Positions 54,048-64,000 of a stretch of 64,000 nucleotides of DNA are shown in pieces. How positions within the stretch are numbered: position 1 is the stretch's first letter; the number at the start of each line of letters is the position of its first letter. A program made the position numbers and the translations under genes. The notes under the pieces were generated by a model. The model ran no database searches. It worked only from the letters and a program-made list of their open reading frames with translations, and had not been told where the DNA came from. Source of the DNA: Odontesthes bonariensis (lineage: Eukaryota; Chordata; Actinopteri; Atheriniformes; Atherinopsidae); the NCBI RefSeq assembly GCF_027942865.1, contig NC_134514.1, positions 39,481,765 through 39,545,764 of the forward strand, given 5' to 3'.

Positions 54048-57000
54048 ACCTGAACAAGCTTCAACCTGAACAAACTGAACAAGCTTTGACCTGAACAAAC
54101 TGAACAAACTGAACAAACTGAACAAACTGAACAAACTGAACAAACTGAACAAACTGAACAAACTGAACAAGCTTCGACCTGAACAAACTGAACAAGCTGA
54201 ACAAGCTTCGACCTGAACAAACTGAACAAACTGAACAAGCTTCGACCTGAACAAACTGAACAAGCTGAACAAGCTTCGACCTGAACAAACTGAACAAACT
54301 GAACAAGCTGAACAAGCTTCGACCTGAACAAACTGAACAAACTGAACAAGCTTCGACCTGAACAAACTGAACAAACTGAACAAGCTTCGACCTGAACAAG
54401 CTTCGACCTGAACAAACTGAACAAACTGAACAAGCTTCGACCTGAACAAACTGAACAAGCTGAACAAGCTTCGACCTGAACAAACTGAACAAGCTTCGAC
54501 CTGAACAAACTGAACAAGCTGAAAGAGCTGAACAAGCTGAACAAGCTGAACAAACTGAACAAGCTGAACAAACTGAACAAACTGAACAAACTTCGACCTG
54601 AACAAACTGAACAAGCTGAACAAACTGAACAAGCTTTGACCTGAACAAACTGAACAAGCTTCGACCTGAACAAACTGAACAAACTGAACAAGCTTCGACC
54701 TGAACAAACTGAACAAGCTGAACAAACTGAACAAGCTGAACAAACTGAACAAGCTTCGACCTGAACAAACTGAACAAGCTGAACAAACTGAACAAGCTTC
54801 GACCTGAACAAACTGAACAAACTGAACAAGCTGAACAAACTGAACAAACTTCGACCTAAACAAACTGAACAAGCTGAACAAGCTGAACAAACTGAACAAG
54901 CTGAACAAACTGAACAAACTGAACAAGCTTCGACCTGAACAAACTGAACAAGCTGAACAAGCTTCGACCTGAACAAACTGAACAAACTGAACAAGCTTCG
55001 ACCTGAACAAACTGAACAAGCTGAACAAGCTTCGACCTGAACAAACTGAACAAACTGAACAAACTGAACAAGCTGAACAAGCTTCGACCTGAACAAACTG
55101 AACAAACTGAACAAGCTTCGACCTGAACAAACTGAACAAACTGAACAAGCTTCGACCTGAACAAGCTTCGACCTGAACAAACTGAACAAACTGAACAAGC
55201 TTCGACCTGAACAAACTGAACAAACTGAACAAGCTTCGACCTGAACAAACTGAACAAGCTGAACAAGCTTCGACCTGAACAAACTGAACAAGCTTCGACC
55301 TGAACAAACTGAACAAGCTGAAAGAGCTGAACAAGCTGAACAAGCTGAACAAACTGAACAAGCTGAACAAACTGAACAAACTGAACAAACTTCGACCTGA
55401 ACAAACTGAACAAGCTGAACAAACTGAACAAGCTTTGACCTGAACAAACTGAACAAACTGAACAAGCTTCGACCTGAACAAACTGAACAAGCTGAACAAA
55501 CTGAACAAGCTTTGACCTGAACAAACTGAACAAGCTGAACAAACTGAACAAGCTTCGACCTGAACAAACTGAACAAGCTGAACAAACTGAACAAGCTTCG
55601 ACCTGAACAAACTGAACAAACTGAACAAGCTGAACAAACTGAACAAACTTCGACCTAAACAAACTGAACAAGCTGAACAAACTGAACAAGCTGAACAAAC
55701 TGAACAAGCTTCGACCTGAACAAACTGAACAAACTGAGCAAGCTTTGACCTGAACAAACTGAACAAACTGAACAAGCTTCGACCTGAACAAACTGAACAA
55801 GCTGAACAAACTGAAAAAGCTTCGACCTGAACAAACTGAAAAAACTGAACAAGCTTCGACCTGAACAAACTGAACAAACTGAACAAGCTTCGACCTGAAC
55901 AAACTGAACAAGCTGAACAAACTGAACAAGCTTCGACCTGAACAAACTGAACAAGCTGAACAAACTGAACAAGCTTCGACCTGAACAAACTGAACAAGCT
56001 GAACAAACTGAACAAGCTGAACAAACTGAACAAGCTGAACAAACTGAACAAACTGAACAAGCTGAACAAACTGAACAAACTGAACAAGCTGAACAAGCTG
56101 AACAAGCTGAACAAACTGAACAAGCTGAACAAACTGAACAAGCTTCGACCTGAACAAACTGAACAAACTGAACAAGCTGAACAAACTGAACAAGCTGAAC
56201 AAACTGAACAAACTGAACAAGCTGAACAAACTGAACAAACTGAACAAGCTGAACAAACTGAACAAGCTTTGACCTGAACAAACTGAACAAGCTGAACAAA
56301 CTGAACAAGCTTTGACCTGAACAAACTGAACAAGCTGAATAAACTGAACAAACTGAACAAACTGAACAAGCTTCGACCTGAAAAACTGAACAAGCTGAAC
56401 AAACTGAACAAGCTGAACAAGCTGAACAAACTGAACAAGCTGAACAAACTGAACAAGCTTCGACCTGAACAAACTGAACAAGCTGAATAAACTGAACAAA
56501 CTGAACAAACTGAACAAGCTGAACAAACTGAACAAGCTGAACAAACTGAACAAGCTGAACAAACTGAACAAGCTTCGACCTGAAAAACTGAACAAGCTGA
56601 ACAAACTGAACAAGCTTTGACCTGAACAAACTGAACAAACTGAACAAGCTTCGACCTGAACAAACTGAACAAGCTGAACAAACTGAACAAACTGAACAAG
56701 CTTCGACCTGAACAAACTGAACAAACTGAACAAGCTTCGACCTGAACAAACTGAACAAGCTGAACAAACTGAACAAGCTTTGACCTGAACAAACTGAACA
56801 AGCTGAACAAACTGAACAAGCTTCGACCTGAACAAACTGAACAAGCTGAACAAACTGAACAAGCTTCGACCTGAACAAACTGAACAAACTGAACAAGCTG
56901 AACAAACTGAACAAACTTCGACCTAAACAAACTGAACAAGCTGAACAAACTGAACAAGCTGAACAAACTGAACAAGCTTCGACCTGAACAAACTGAACAA

Positions 57001-57730
57001 GCTTCGACCTGAACAATCTGAACAAGCTGAACAAACTGAACAAGCTTCGACCTGAACAAACTGAACAAACTGAACAAGCTGAACAAACTGAACAAACTTC
57101 GACCTAAACAAACTGAACAAGCTGAACAAACTGAACAAGCTGAACAAACTGAACAAGCTTCGACCTGAACAAACTGAACAAGCTTCGACCTGAACAATCT
57201 GAACAAGCTGAACAAACTGAACAAGCTTTGACCTGAACAAACTGAACAAACTGAACAAGCTTCGACCTGAACAAACTGAACAAGCTGAACAAACTGAACA
57301 AGCTTCGACCTGAACAAACTGAAAAAACTGAACAAGCTTCGACCTGAACAAACTGAACAAACTGAACAAGCTTCGACCTGAACAAACTGAACAAGCTGAA
57401 CAAACTGAACAAGCTTCGACCTGAACAAACTGAACAAGCTGAACAAACTGAACAAGCTTCGACCTGAACAAACTGAACAAGCTGAACAAACTGAACAAGC
57501 TGAACAAACTGAACAAGCTTCGACCTGAACAAACTGAACAAGCTGAACAAACTGAACAAGCTTCAACCTGAACAAACTGAACAAGCTGAACAAGCTTCGA
57601 CCTGAACAAACTGAACAAGCTTCGACCTGAACAAACTGAACAAGCTTCGACCTGAACAAACTGAACAAGCTTCGACCTGAACAAACTGAACAAGCTGAAC
57701 AAACTGAACAAACTGAACAAGCTTCGACCG
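54048..57730. repeat. 3.7-kb satellite of 9-bp units and a 7-bp spacer
   Basis: The array consists of CTGAACAAA and CTGAACAAG units (9 bp) separated at irregular intervals by CTTCGAC (7 bp), so each spacer site reads CAAGCTTCGACCTGAAC. Rare variants are CTTTGAC, CTTCAAC, AAAGAGCTG and GAATAA. The 7-bp spacer moves the reading frame by one each time. On the minus strand all three frames of both unit types lack stops, giving a frame of more than 1200 codons (SLF, FVQ and CSVCSA repeats) that I regard as an artefact. Confidence 0.92.
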
Positions 57731-57734
57731 TCAT

Positions 57735-58143
57735 GTGTTTTTTGAGAAAAGCACTTAATTGAATTTTGATGTGCCACCGTCTGGTGTGACTAAAAGCTTA
57801 CTTTTGGTAAGCCAAAGAACCCAATGTGAAAATATCATCATATTTCTTCAGAGGAAAGTCATTCTAAAGATAAATCAGTTGAAGTCAGAGGAAAATCTAA
57901 AGTAAAATAAGACTAAAAATAATTAAATCTGAACATAAGCATGATTAGATGCAGCTAAACACAGGTGAAACTTTTTGTTGAGGTGATATTTTAAGACTTG
58001 ATCTGGATCTGACAGTTAGCTTGATTCTTCATCATAACCACTGACATGATCTGCTCACGCCACGTTCCACCCACAGCTGACCACATACCTCTTCCAAACT
58101 TTCAGTACCTATTCAAGGGTGGATGGCCAGTGCTGCCTAAGCC
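57735..58143. other. Non-coding sequence after the satellite
   Basis: No gene or repeat recognised. Confidence 0.4.
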
Positions 58144-58334
58144 ATGGTGGTGGTGGTGGTGATGGTGAAGGTGGTGGTGGTGGTGAAGGTGGTGGTGGTG
58201 GTGGTGATGGTGAAGGTGGTGGTGGTGATGGTGGTGATGGTGAAGGTGGTGGTGGTGGTGATGGTGAAGGTGAAGGTGGTGGTGGTGGTGGTGGTGATGG
58301 TGAAGGTGGTGGTGGTGGTGGTGATGGTGGTGAT
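58144..58334. repeat. GGT-rich trinucleotide array
   Basis: About 190 bp of GGT repeats with interspersed GAT and GAAGGT triplets, in phase throughout. It produces Gly-, Val- and His-rich artefact frames. Confidence 0.9.
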
Positions 58335-58939
58335 AGTGCTGCGCCGCTCTGACACAGTTCCCTGAGAACCCCAAACACACTAAATCTAAGACTACAGCTA
58401 TGGTAAAATGCTGGGGGCAATCACTCGTGGTCCTCAATGATTAAAAAAAACAAAGAATGATACGGTGCAGCATTACAAGGTGAGGACATATTAAAAGCCA
58501 GTATTTACAAATAGTTTCTATCATCTTGGCAATGCTCAGAGGTTTTCTTTACCCTCAAAGCCAGGAATATTAGTCTGTAATCGCGGCATGTGTCACCTCT
58601 ACATACATACAACAGTGTGCTGGTGATGGAAAGAAAAGTGTTTCTATGACGACACTTTATGGTGTCAGTGATGAGTCCAATCATATCACATATGTTTGCT
58701 TTCATTGGCTGCGATCAACAGTTTCCAAACTTCAACAAGACAAACAATTCAGAGTCTTTTTTCAAAGATGAGACGTGACGCACAGTGAACTCTTCCAACC
58801 ATGTGACACGGGGCAGAAATGTTACATATACCACTATAGTACACAGCGTACTATTACACTGACCTGAATAAATGCTATGTGGACATCGTGTATACAGCAA
58901 CAGACTATATATTTGTATTTTCCTATGTGTAAGTTGCAT

Positions 58940-58945
58940 TTTATT
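58940..58945 (-). terminator. Candidate poly(A) signal of SORL1
   Basis: AATAAA on the minus strand, about 490 bp after the SORL1 stop codon. It would define a short 3' UTR; other signals farther downstream cannot be excluded. Confidence 0.4.
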
Positions 58946-59112
58946 TTCCAGTTTAAATGCTTATTTTGGCTTTAAGCAATGAACTGCTCCAATGGATGTG
59001 AGTTTGCATTTCATAAAGGGTCTTTTTTCCCTGGCGTGCGGGACAAACTCAAATCCTTCACAGTTTTCCTCAGTGACCACCTCTCCCCACTTCTTTTTTG
59101 ACCTATTTATAT

Positions 59113-59158
59113 ATATATTTAAGTATCTCTATCTGTAGATAGAGATACTTAAATATAT
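59113..59158. other. Perfect 22-bp hairpin in the SORL1 3' UTR
   Basis: Left arm at 59113-59134 (ATATATTTAAGTATCTCTAT, then CT), a 2-base loop, and the exact inverted right arm at 59137-59158. It lies between the SORL1 stop codon and the candidate poly(A) signal. Confidence 0.85.
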
Positions 59159-59432
59159 GTATATCTGTAACATATATATCTGTAACATTATAAAAAATAA
59201 CTTATTGCGCATCCAAAAAAGTGCATTGTATCTTTGAAAAATATCTCTTTTTTTACGCTTTGTCCTGTCTCTTCCTGTTTCTTCCCGTTTCCTGCTGATC
59301 CAGATGGACTCCCTTCATGGATTTGAGATGGCGTTAAGTTTCCACCCTCTCCGCTCCGTACTGCGCCACTGATGAGGAGTGAAGGGGACCGAGGGAGCAG
59401 AAGCAGGAAAAACAGAGGAATGCGGTGTCTTG

Positions 59433-62400
59433 CTACGCGATGACCATGGGAACATCATCTGAAAAACCACTGATCATGGGAGCATCTTCATCATCATCAC
59501 CTGAACAGGAGAGAAAAATGCATTTGACAAAAACTCTCTTAAAGGAATTAAAGCCGCATGTAGAAATCTGGTTAATATTATCATGGCCTAAATGACATGC
59601 ATTTTATAGCATGTGCGCAGTAAATTTAAAAAAAGAATACTACTACAGTGGAAACCGCTTATAGTGATCACGTTGGTCCAGAGCCAATTTGAACACTATA
59701 AGCAGTTGATTACTGCACTGTGAGACCGGGCATTATCAATCCACTTCACCAGGGCGGCCTCAACCGCAGGTGCTGTTCCCGGGCGCCGTCGTTTTCTTTC
59801 TCCGTAGTTAGCATTCATGACTGTCTCTCGTTGCTTAATTAGACTACACAAGGTAGCCTGAGGAATGCCAAGCTTCGCCGCAGCATCTCGTTGGCTCGTT
59901 TTTGGTAATTTGTCATACGCCTCGACGAGACTACGTTTTTCATTCAGAGAAAATGACTTCCTTTTTCCAGCCATGATTCGCGCGCTTGCTGCCCGGTGTC
60001 AACTTATTACGTTAGCTAGCGAGGCAGAAGCAGACGTCCAGAAAGGAATCAAGGGAGTAAAAAATAAAATAGCTACACATAGTTTTAAAATGATTTTTGC
60101 ACATGTTTACGTTCATAAAATGGCCAAAAATGAACATTATAAGCGGATTTCTTGATTACTATAAAATGGCATCAAGGCGCAAAAAGAACAACTTTAGGGG
60201 CTCTGAGACTGAAGTTCTGCTTTCAGAGATCCAGAAAGGAAAATCTGTCATTTTTAGCAGTGTCAGCAGTGGAATTACGGGACCTGCTAAAGCCAAGAAA
60301 TGGGAAGTTATTACGAGTGCTGTTAATTCTGTGTCACCTGTAGTTCGTAATGTCACCGAAATAAAGAAGAAATGGTTTGATATGAAAATGGCTTAAAAAA
60401 AAAAAAAAAGTCTCGCCATGACCAGGCGCTCGATGACTGCAACTAAAGCCGTGCCATCAGTTGTTGCCTCATCATGATGGCACTTTGATGGGGCGGTCCA
60501 TGAGGGGGGTCTTCTGGCACCACAGCTTCTGGTCTGTCTGGGCTGGTTCAGGTAGTAGGAGACCCTCGTTCATGGCAATATTGTGCAAATTAATCATGCC
60601 TTCTCTGGGCTATTTGCCCCCGCTGTATGGAGACTACACTAAATACGGAAATGCTCTGTCCTAAGGTATTTATGAGTTTCTGACTTGGGGAACAGCAGGT
60701 AGATTCCTCCAGAACTGATATATTTCTCCACCTCCATTCACTGAGCCCCCCCTGAAACCGTTTGGGGTCCCCCGAGACGCTTACCTCACACCTTGAAAAC
60801 CTCTGATTTATTCAAATAAGCATTTGAGTATTTAGAATACAGAGTTAGAAAAAGCATCTAGAAATAATGACCTACGGGTAACTGGCTTAATAACTGTCAA
60901 AGAGCAAAACTCCATGTGTTACCCAGTTCATCCCCAGAGGAGAAGATGGCGGAGCCCAGGCGAGAGTTGTAGTGGGAGTTGGCAAAGGCAGTGAAGTTGT
61001 TCTGGAGCCGGCGGTGTCTGAGGTAAAGTGCCACCAAACCACCGCACACTCCGAGCAGAAGCAGGAAGAGGACCGGGACCACCACTGCTGCTGTATCCCC
61101 GGAGCGGCCCCCTGTGTGGGGGGCATCACTGGCCCCTGAGACGGTGGAAGAGAAGACATTTACAACATGAACGAAGAAGATGAAATCCCTTTCAGGTTAA
61201 CACCAGAACATGGTGGGCTTCATCTGTGGGGGCTGCCAAAGGTCAGCTGACCCTGCTTTAGCACAGATCCCTTTGTTGTGGGGTGTGTGTGTCTGTTACA
61301 GTCCAGCCTGAAAGGATCCGGGTCTGAGCCCTCATCAGTACCTGTCAGCTGGTTGTACAGCAGCAGAGCAGGCTCCCCACACAGCTGGCCGCCGAGCAGG
61401 CACCGGGCCTGCACTGAGAAGGTGTAGTTGTGTCCCACCAGCAGGCTGCTGATGCGGAAGTACGTCTCTGTGGTGTCTCCCAGGTATGAAGTCTGGTTAG
61501 TCCCACTGTCCAACACGTGCACCTCATAGCCCTGCAACAAGCCCAGCAGGACAATGAGGGCACGAGAACCAGAGCAGAGCTGCACATCTCCACACAGGTG
61601 CTTCATTCGTTCAATTACAGCCCGACAGTAGACATCTGTATCCACACATCTGTATCCACACATCTGTACTCACACATCTGTACTCACACATCTGTGTCCA
61701 CACATCTGTACTCACACATCTGTGTCCACACATCTGTGTCCACACATCTGTGTCCACACATCTGTACTCACACATCTGTACTCACACATCTGTGTCCACA
61801 CATCTGTGTCCACACATCTGTACTCACACATCTGTGTCCACACATCTGCACCCACACATCTGTACCCACATGTCTGTGTCCAAAAATCTGGATCCACACA
61901 TCTGTACCCACACATCTGTACCCACACATCTGTATCCACACATCTGTACCCACACATCTGTATCCACACATCTGTACCCACACATCTGTATCCACACATC
62001 TGTATCCACACATCTGTACCCACACATCTGTATCCACACATCTGTACCCACACATCTGTATCCACACATCTGTATCCAAACATCTGTGCAAAGCTTAGCA
62101 GAAGAAACAAACAGCAGACACAGCTTGGCTCAGCTGGATCTCACCCTGCTTTCATTGAAGCCCTTCTCTCGGACTGCCAAACTTTTCCAGAAGAGGAACA
62201 CGTGATCTTTCTCTGTTAAAATCTTCAAGGCTTCTGGAGCTGGAAGAGGAACTGCAACAGAAGGAAAGGAGATCTTTAACAGCACATTCCTTCTGGGGTT
62301 ACCTTTCAGTTGTACAAACTGATGCTACTTCATGTTTTGCTTTGCCAGAATGATTGATGTGTCACACTGACCACATCTGAATTAGTATTTATCTCATCGG

Positions 62401-63977
62401 TCTGAGTGTTGTGTTCAGGCACCCACCTGTGCTCAGGGTGAAGCTGGCCTCCTTGCTCATATTGCGCAGGCGGACGGAGATGCTGTATCTGCCTCCGGGT
62501 TCCAGGCCTTTCAGCAGGTACTCCACAGTGTTGTTCTGAGCCGTCAGCTTGTAGTCACGCTCCACCTTCCGGATCACATCCCTCACATGGATCACATACG
62601 TCTGAAGATACAGGAAGTGACACAAAGAGGCCCCTTGTTGACAATGAGTAGATTCAAAGCTTGTTAATGTGAACAAGTCTTTTCTTTTTTTTAAATAAGC
62701 AACTATCCTGGCCCAGTGGCCTGCTGCTCATCATCATCATGAAACAGTGTTGTACCAGAGGAGAGTCTGGGGCGTCGTATGGCGGCTGCCACTTCAGTGT
62801 GGCCTGAGTCTTCTCCACCCGCACACGGTGCAGGTTCCTGGGTGGCAGCCTCTCGTTGGGAATCATTTTCACCACAGTGTAGTCAGAGGGAGGACCCAAA
62901 AAGGGAGAAACAGCCCGAGCCTGAAGATACCATCACAAAGTAAGAGAAATATATGAGTGACTTCCATTGCTCATATAACCAAACTCATGTTGCACTGATT
63001 GGATTCTATTATAGATCACAAAGGGAATCACAAAGCTTCTATTGGAACGCTGCCCGGACTTCATCATCAGCACCACAGCCTCACATACATGTTAAACATC
63101 ACGCTTTAATCAGCTTCACACGTTGTCCTCGAGTGGAAGGCTTTTCCAAATATGGAAAACTGCTTCACTGAATCTAGAAAACCTATGAATCATTAACATG
63201 TGGATTCATGCTCCTGTGGATTCATGCTGCTGTGGATCCGCCTGTTTGCTTTAAGCAAATGCTCAAATTTGATTTTACAATGATTGAAAGTTAGTTTAGA
63301 AACTATGCTAATAGCTATGCATACTAAACTAGGCATTTGCATTTAAATGAATTCTTCCCTTAAAATGTATGACTACTGCCACACCTCAAACATCACCTTA
63401 TGGAGGTGATGGTGCAGCTCTGCAGTGCATCATGAATCTATTTGCTCCTGTCTTTGGCAGACTTAACACTGAATAATTTCCACCTCTGCCTGAATTTTGG
63501 TTATTTAGGAGGACAAACTGGGGGGAGGTGTAGCCCTCCATCTCTGAACATATGTTGCAGACTTTTCTGCCAGCTCAAATTTCACAACATGCCAAGTGTG
63601 AAAGCTCAGAGGGATGGACTGAAATATTTTAGATGTTTAACCTCAGAAATCTGAGAGTTCTGACTAGGCATTGCCTGGATGGGTAGGATCCTTACACCAG
63701 TACAAAAGAATAGGAATTCAAAGTTCTGTGTTCAGAATCAGCAAGTATACAAAATATCAAACTGACCACAAAAAAGTGCATCAGAAAGTCGAGACTTTTC
63801 TGCATCAGACGACTAATCAGAGGGAGGAGTTTGTGAAGAGTTTGCAGGAGGACTTACCAGGAAGAGATACTGTTCATCACTGTCTACAGTCACGGTGAGG
63901 CTGAGGGAAGAGACGCGGATCTGACGGGGACTCCGGTATAGATCCAGAAAAGAGGTGGCATAAAACACAGCATACAC
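59433..63977 (-). CDS. sorl1: Sortilin-related receptor (sorLA), last seven coding exons
   Basis: Exons on the minus strand: 63977-63858, 62920-62756, 62601-62427, 62239-62145, 61531-61342, 61135-60923 and 59500-59433 (stop TAG). All introns start GT and end AG and the phases join without a shift, giving 341 codons. The first five exons encode fibronectin III sequence (for example [32 protein letters not shown] and [20 protein letters not shown]). The sixth has the membrane segment ([20 protein letters not shown]), then [16 protein letters not shown] with the retromer-binding FANSHY. The last gives an acidic cluster and C-terminal DDVPMVIA, a GGA-type signal. sorLA sorts APP and other cargo between Golgi and endosomes. 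Upstream exons (Vps10p, LDLR repeats) lie beyond the right edge. Confidence 0.95.
59646..60160 (-). mobile_element. Tigger/pogo DNA transposon fragment in a SORL1 intron
   Basis: Starts CAGTGGAAACCGCTTATAGTG, a pogo/Tigger type end. ATTATAAGCGGATTT near 60145 resembles an inverted subterminal or terminal copy. Between them is a CENP-B-type N-terminal helix-turn-helix coding piece on minus. The catalytic domain is gone. Confidence 0.6.
59696..59974 (-). pseudogene. Pogo transposase N-terminal HTH (CENP-B-like)
   Basis: Starts [20 protein letters not shown], then [20 protein letters not shown], a CENP-B/psq helix-turn-helix, followed by a second helix region starting [13 protein letters not shown]. 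It ends after 92 residues, before any DDE motif. Confidence 0.7.
60166..60396 (+). pseudogene. Myb/SANT-like protein of a PIF/Harbinger element (fragment)
   Basis: [20 protein letters not shown], then [14 protein letters not shown] and [12 protein letters not shown]: the tryptophan spacing of a Myb_DNA-bind_5 type domain (NAIF1/MSANTD group). It ends at a stop followed by an A run of about 13. It lies in the same SORL1 intron as the pogo fragment. Confidence 0.6.
60490..60612 (-). pseudogene. Probable HARBI1-like transposase C-terminal scrap
   Basis: The minus strand reads [19 protein letters not shown], like the end of HARBI1-type proteins (LHNIA.. core). Convergent with the Myb-like piece at 60166-60396, as expected for a Harbinger remnant. 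Short, so tentative. Confidence 0.4.
61630..62090. repeat. 15-bp minisatellite in a SORL1 intron
   Basis: About 30 copies of CACACATCTGTAYCC-type units in which two positions vary (TATCC, TACTC, TGTCC, TACCC). It lies between the exons at 62145 and 61531. Frames in it are artefacts. Confidence 0.9.
62921..63857 (-). other. SORL1 intron without recognised insertion
   Basis: Ordinary non-coding sequence between the first two visible SORL1 exons; a few short frames only. Confidence 0.6.
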
Positions 63978-63982
63978 CTGTA

Positions 63983-64000
63983 CCACACACACACACACAC
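63983..64000. repeat. CA dinucleotide run at window edge
   Basis: CACACACACACACACACA at the 3' edge, just upstream (minus strand) of the first visible SORL1 exon, forming part of its polypyrimidine-like GT tract before the acceptor. Confidence 0.8.

Noticed and set aside
54048..57730. CRISPR array
   Set aside because: The units are 9 bp with no unique spacers, in vertebrate DNA next to an intron-containing gene.
53916..57734. A 1272-codon minus-strand frame (SLF/FVQ/CSVCS repeats) as a real gene
   Set aside because: It is wholly explained by a tandem satellite that lacks stops in every minus frame; there is no promoter, domain or non-repetitive core.
58102..58437. His-, Pro- and Gly-rich frames
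   Set aside because: They come from a GGT trinucleotide array.
61517..62219. Frames of THTSVST / [11 protein letters not shown] repeats resembling a structured protein
   Set aside because: A 15-bp minisatellite in a SORL1 intron; period divisible by 3 keeps frames open.

Overview
The window is vertebrate, almost certainly teleost fish, DNA. It contains Rex1 and L2/Maui-type LINEs with GAATT-rich tails, short-LTR Ty3/Gypsy elements, hAT, PIF/Harbinger, pogo and TTAA-target DNA transposons, fish-type tRNA SINEs, and one host gene split by introns. No bacterial or phage genes, CRISPR arrays or rRNA genes were seen. All calls come from reading the sequence; no database search was possible, so family names rest on recognised motifs.

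Host gene: the right end (59.4-64 kb, minus strand) carries the last seven coding exons of SORL1 (sorLA). They encode fibronectin type III domains, one transmembrane helix and a cytoplasmic tail with the FANSHY retromer motif and the C-terminal DDVPMVIA motif. Introns hold pogo and Harbinger remnants and a 15-bp minisatellite. About 1.7 kb beyond the stop codon lies a 3.7-kb satellite made of 9-bp units and a 7-bp frame-rotating spacer.

Transposon graveyard (1-53.5 kb). 1-3.4 kb: 5' half of a Mag-like Gypsy with an unbroken gag-pol frame, 121-bp LTR and primer-binding site, abutting a Rex1 reverse transcriptase. 5-13.3 kb: four LINE pieces. 13.3-17.5 kb: decayed second Gypsy split by a 1325-bp hAT element with a perfect 8-bp target-site duplication (TSD). 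20.5-24.6 kb: TIR element, then a BED-finger hAT transposase split by a 393-bp solo LTR (5-bp TSD). 25.3-31.5 kb: L1 ORF1 pieces and several hAT insertions with perfect 8-bp TSDs. 32.5-43.3 kb: an L1 ORF2 opened by a SINE, by a 4.5-kb TTAA element carrying a P2X7-C-terminal-like exon and an L2 LINE, and by a solo LTR that contains a 4.4-kb Harbinger, which contains two LINE fragments. 43.4-53.5 kb: a LINE-like repeat split by a Harbinger, SINEs, a hAT element, a CA/CG-rich array and a nearly perfect TTAA foldback element.

The order of insertion can be read almost completely from the TSDs. The least ordinary items are the P2X7-like exon in the TTAA element, the three-frame-open satellite beside SORL1, the foldback element, the LINE with SGNH and endonuclease in one frame, and two L2 copies sharing the same foreign segment before the 3' UTR.
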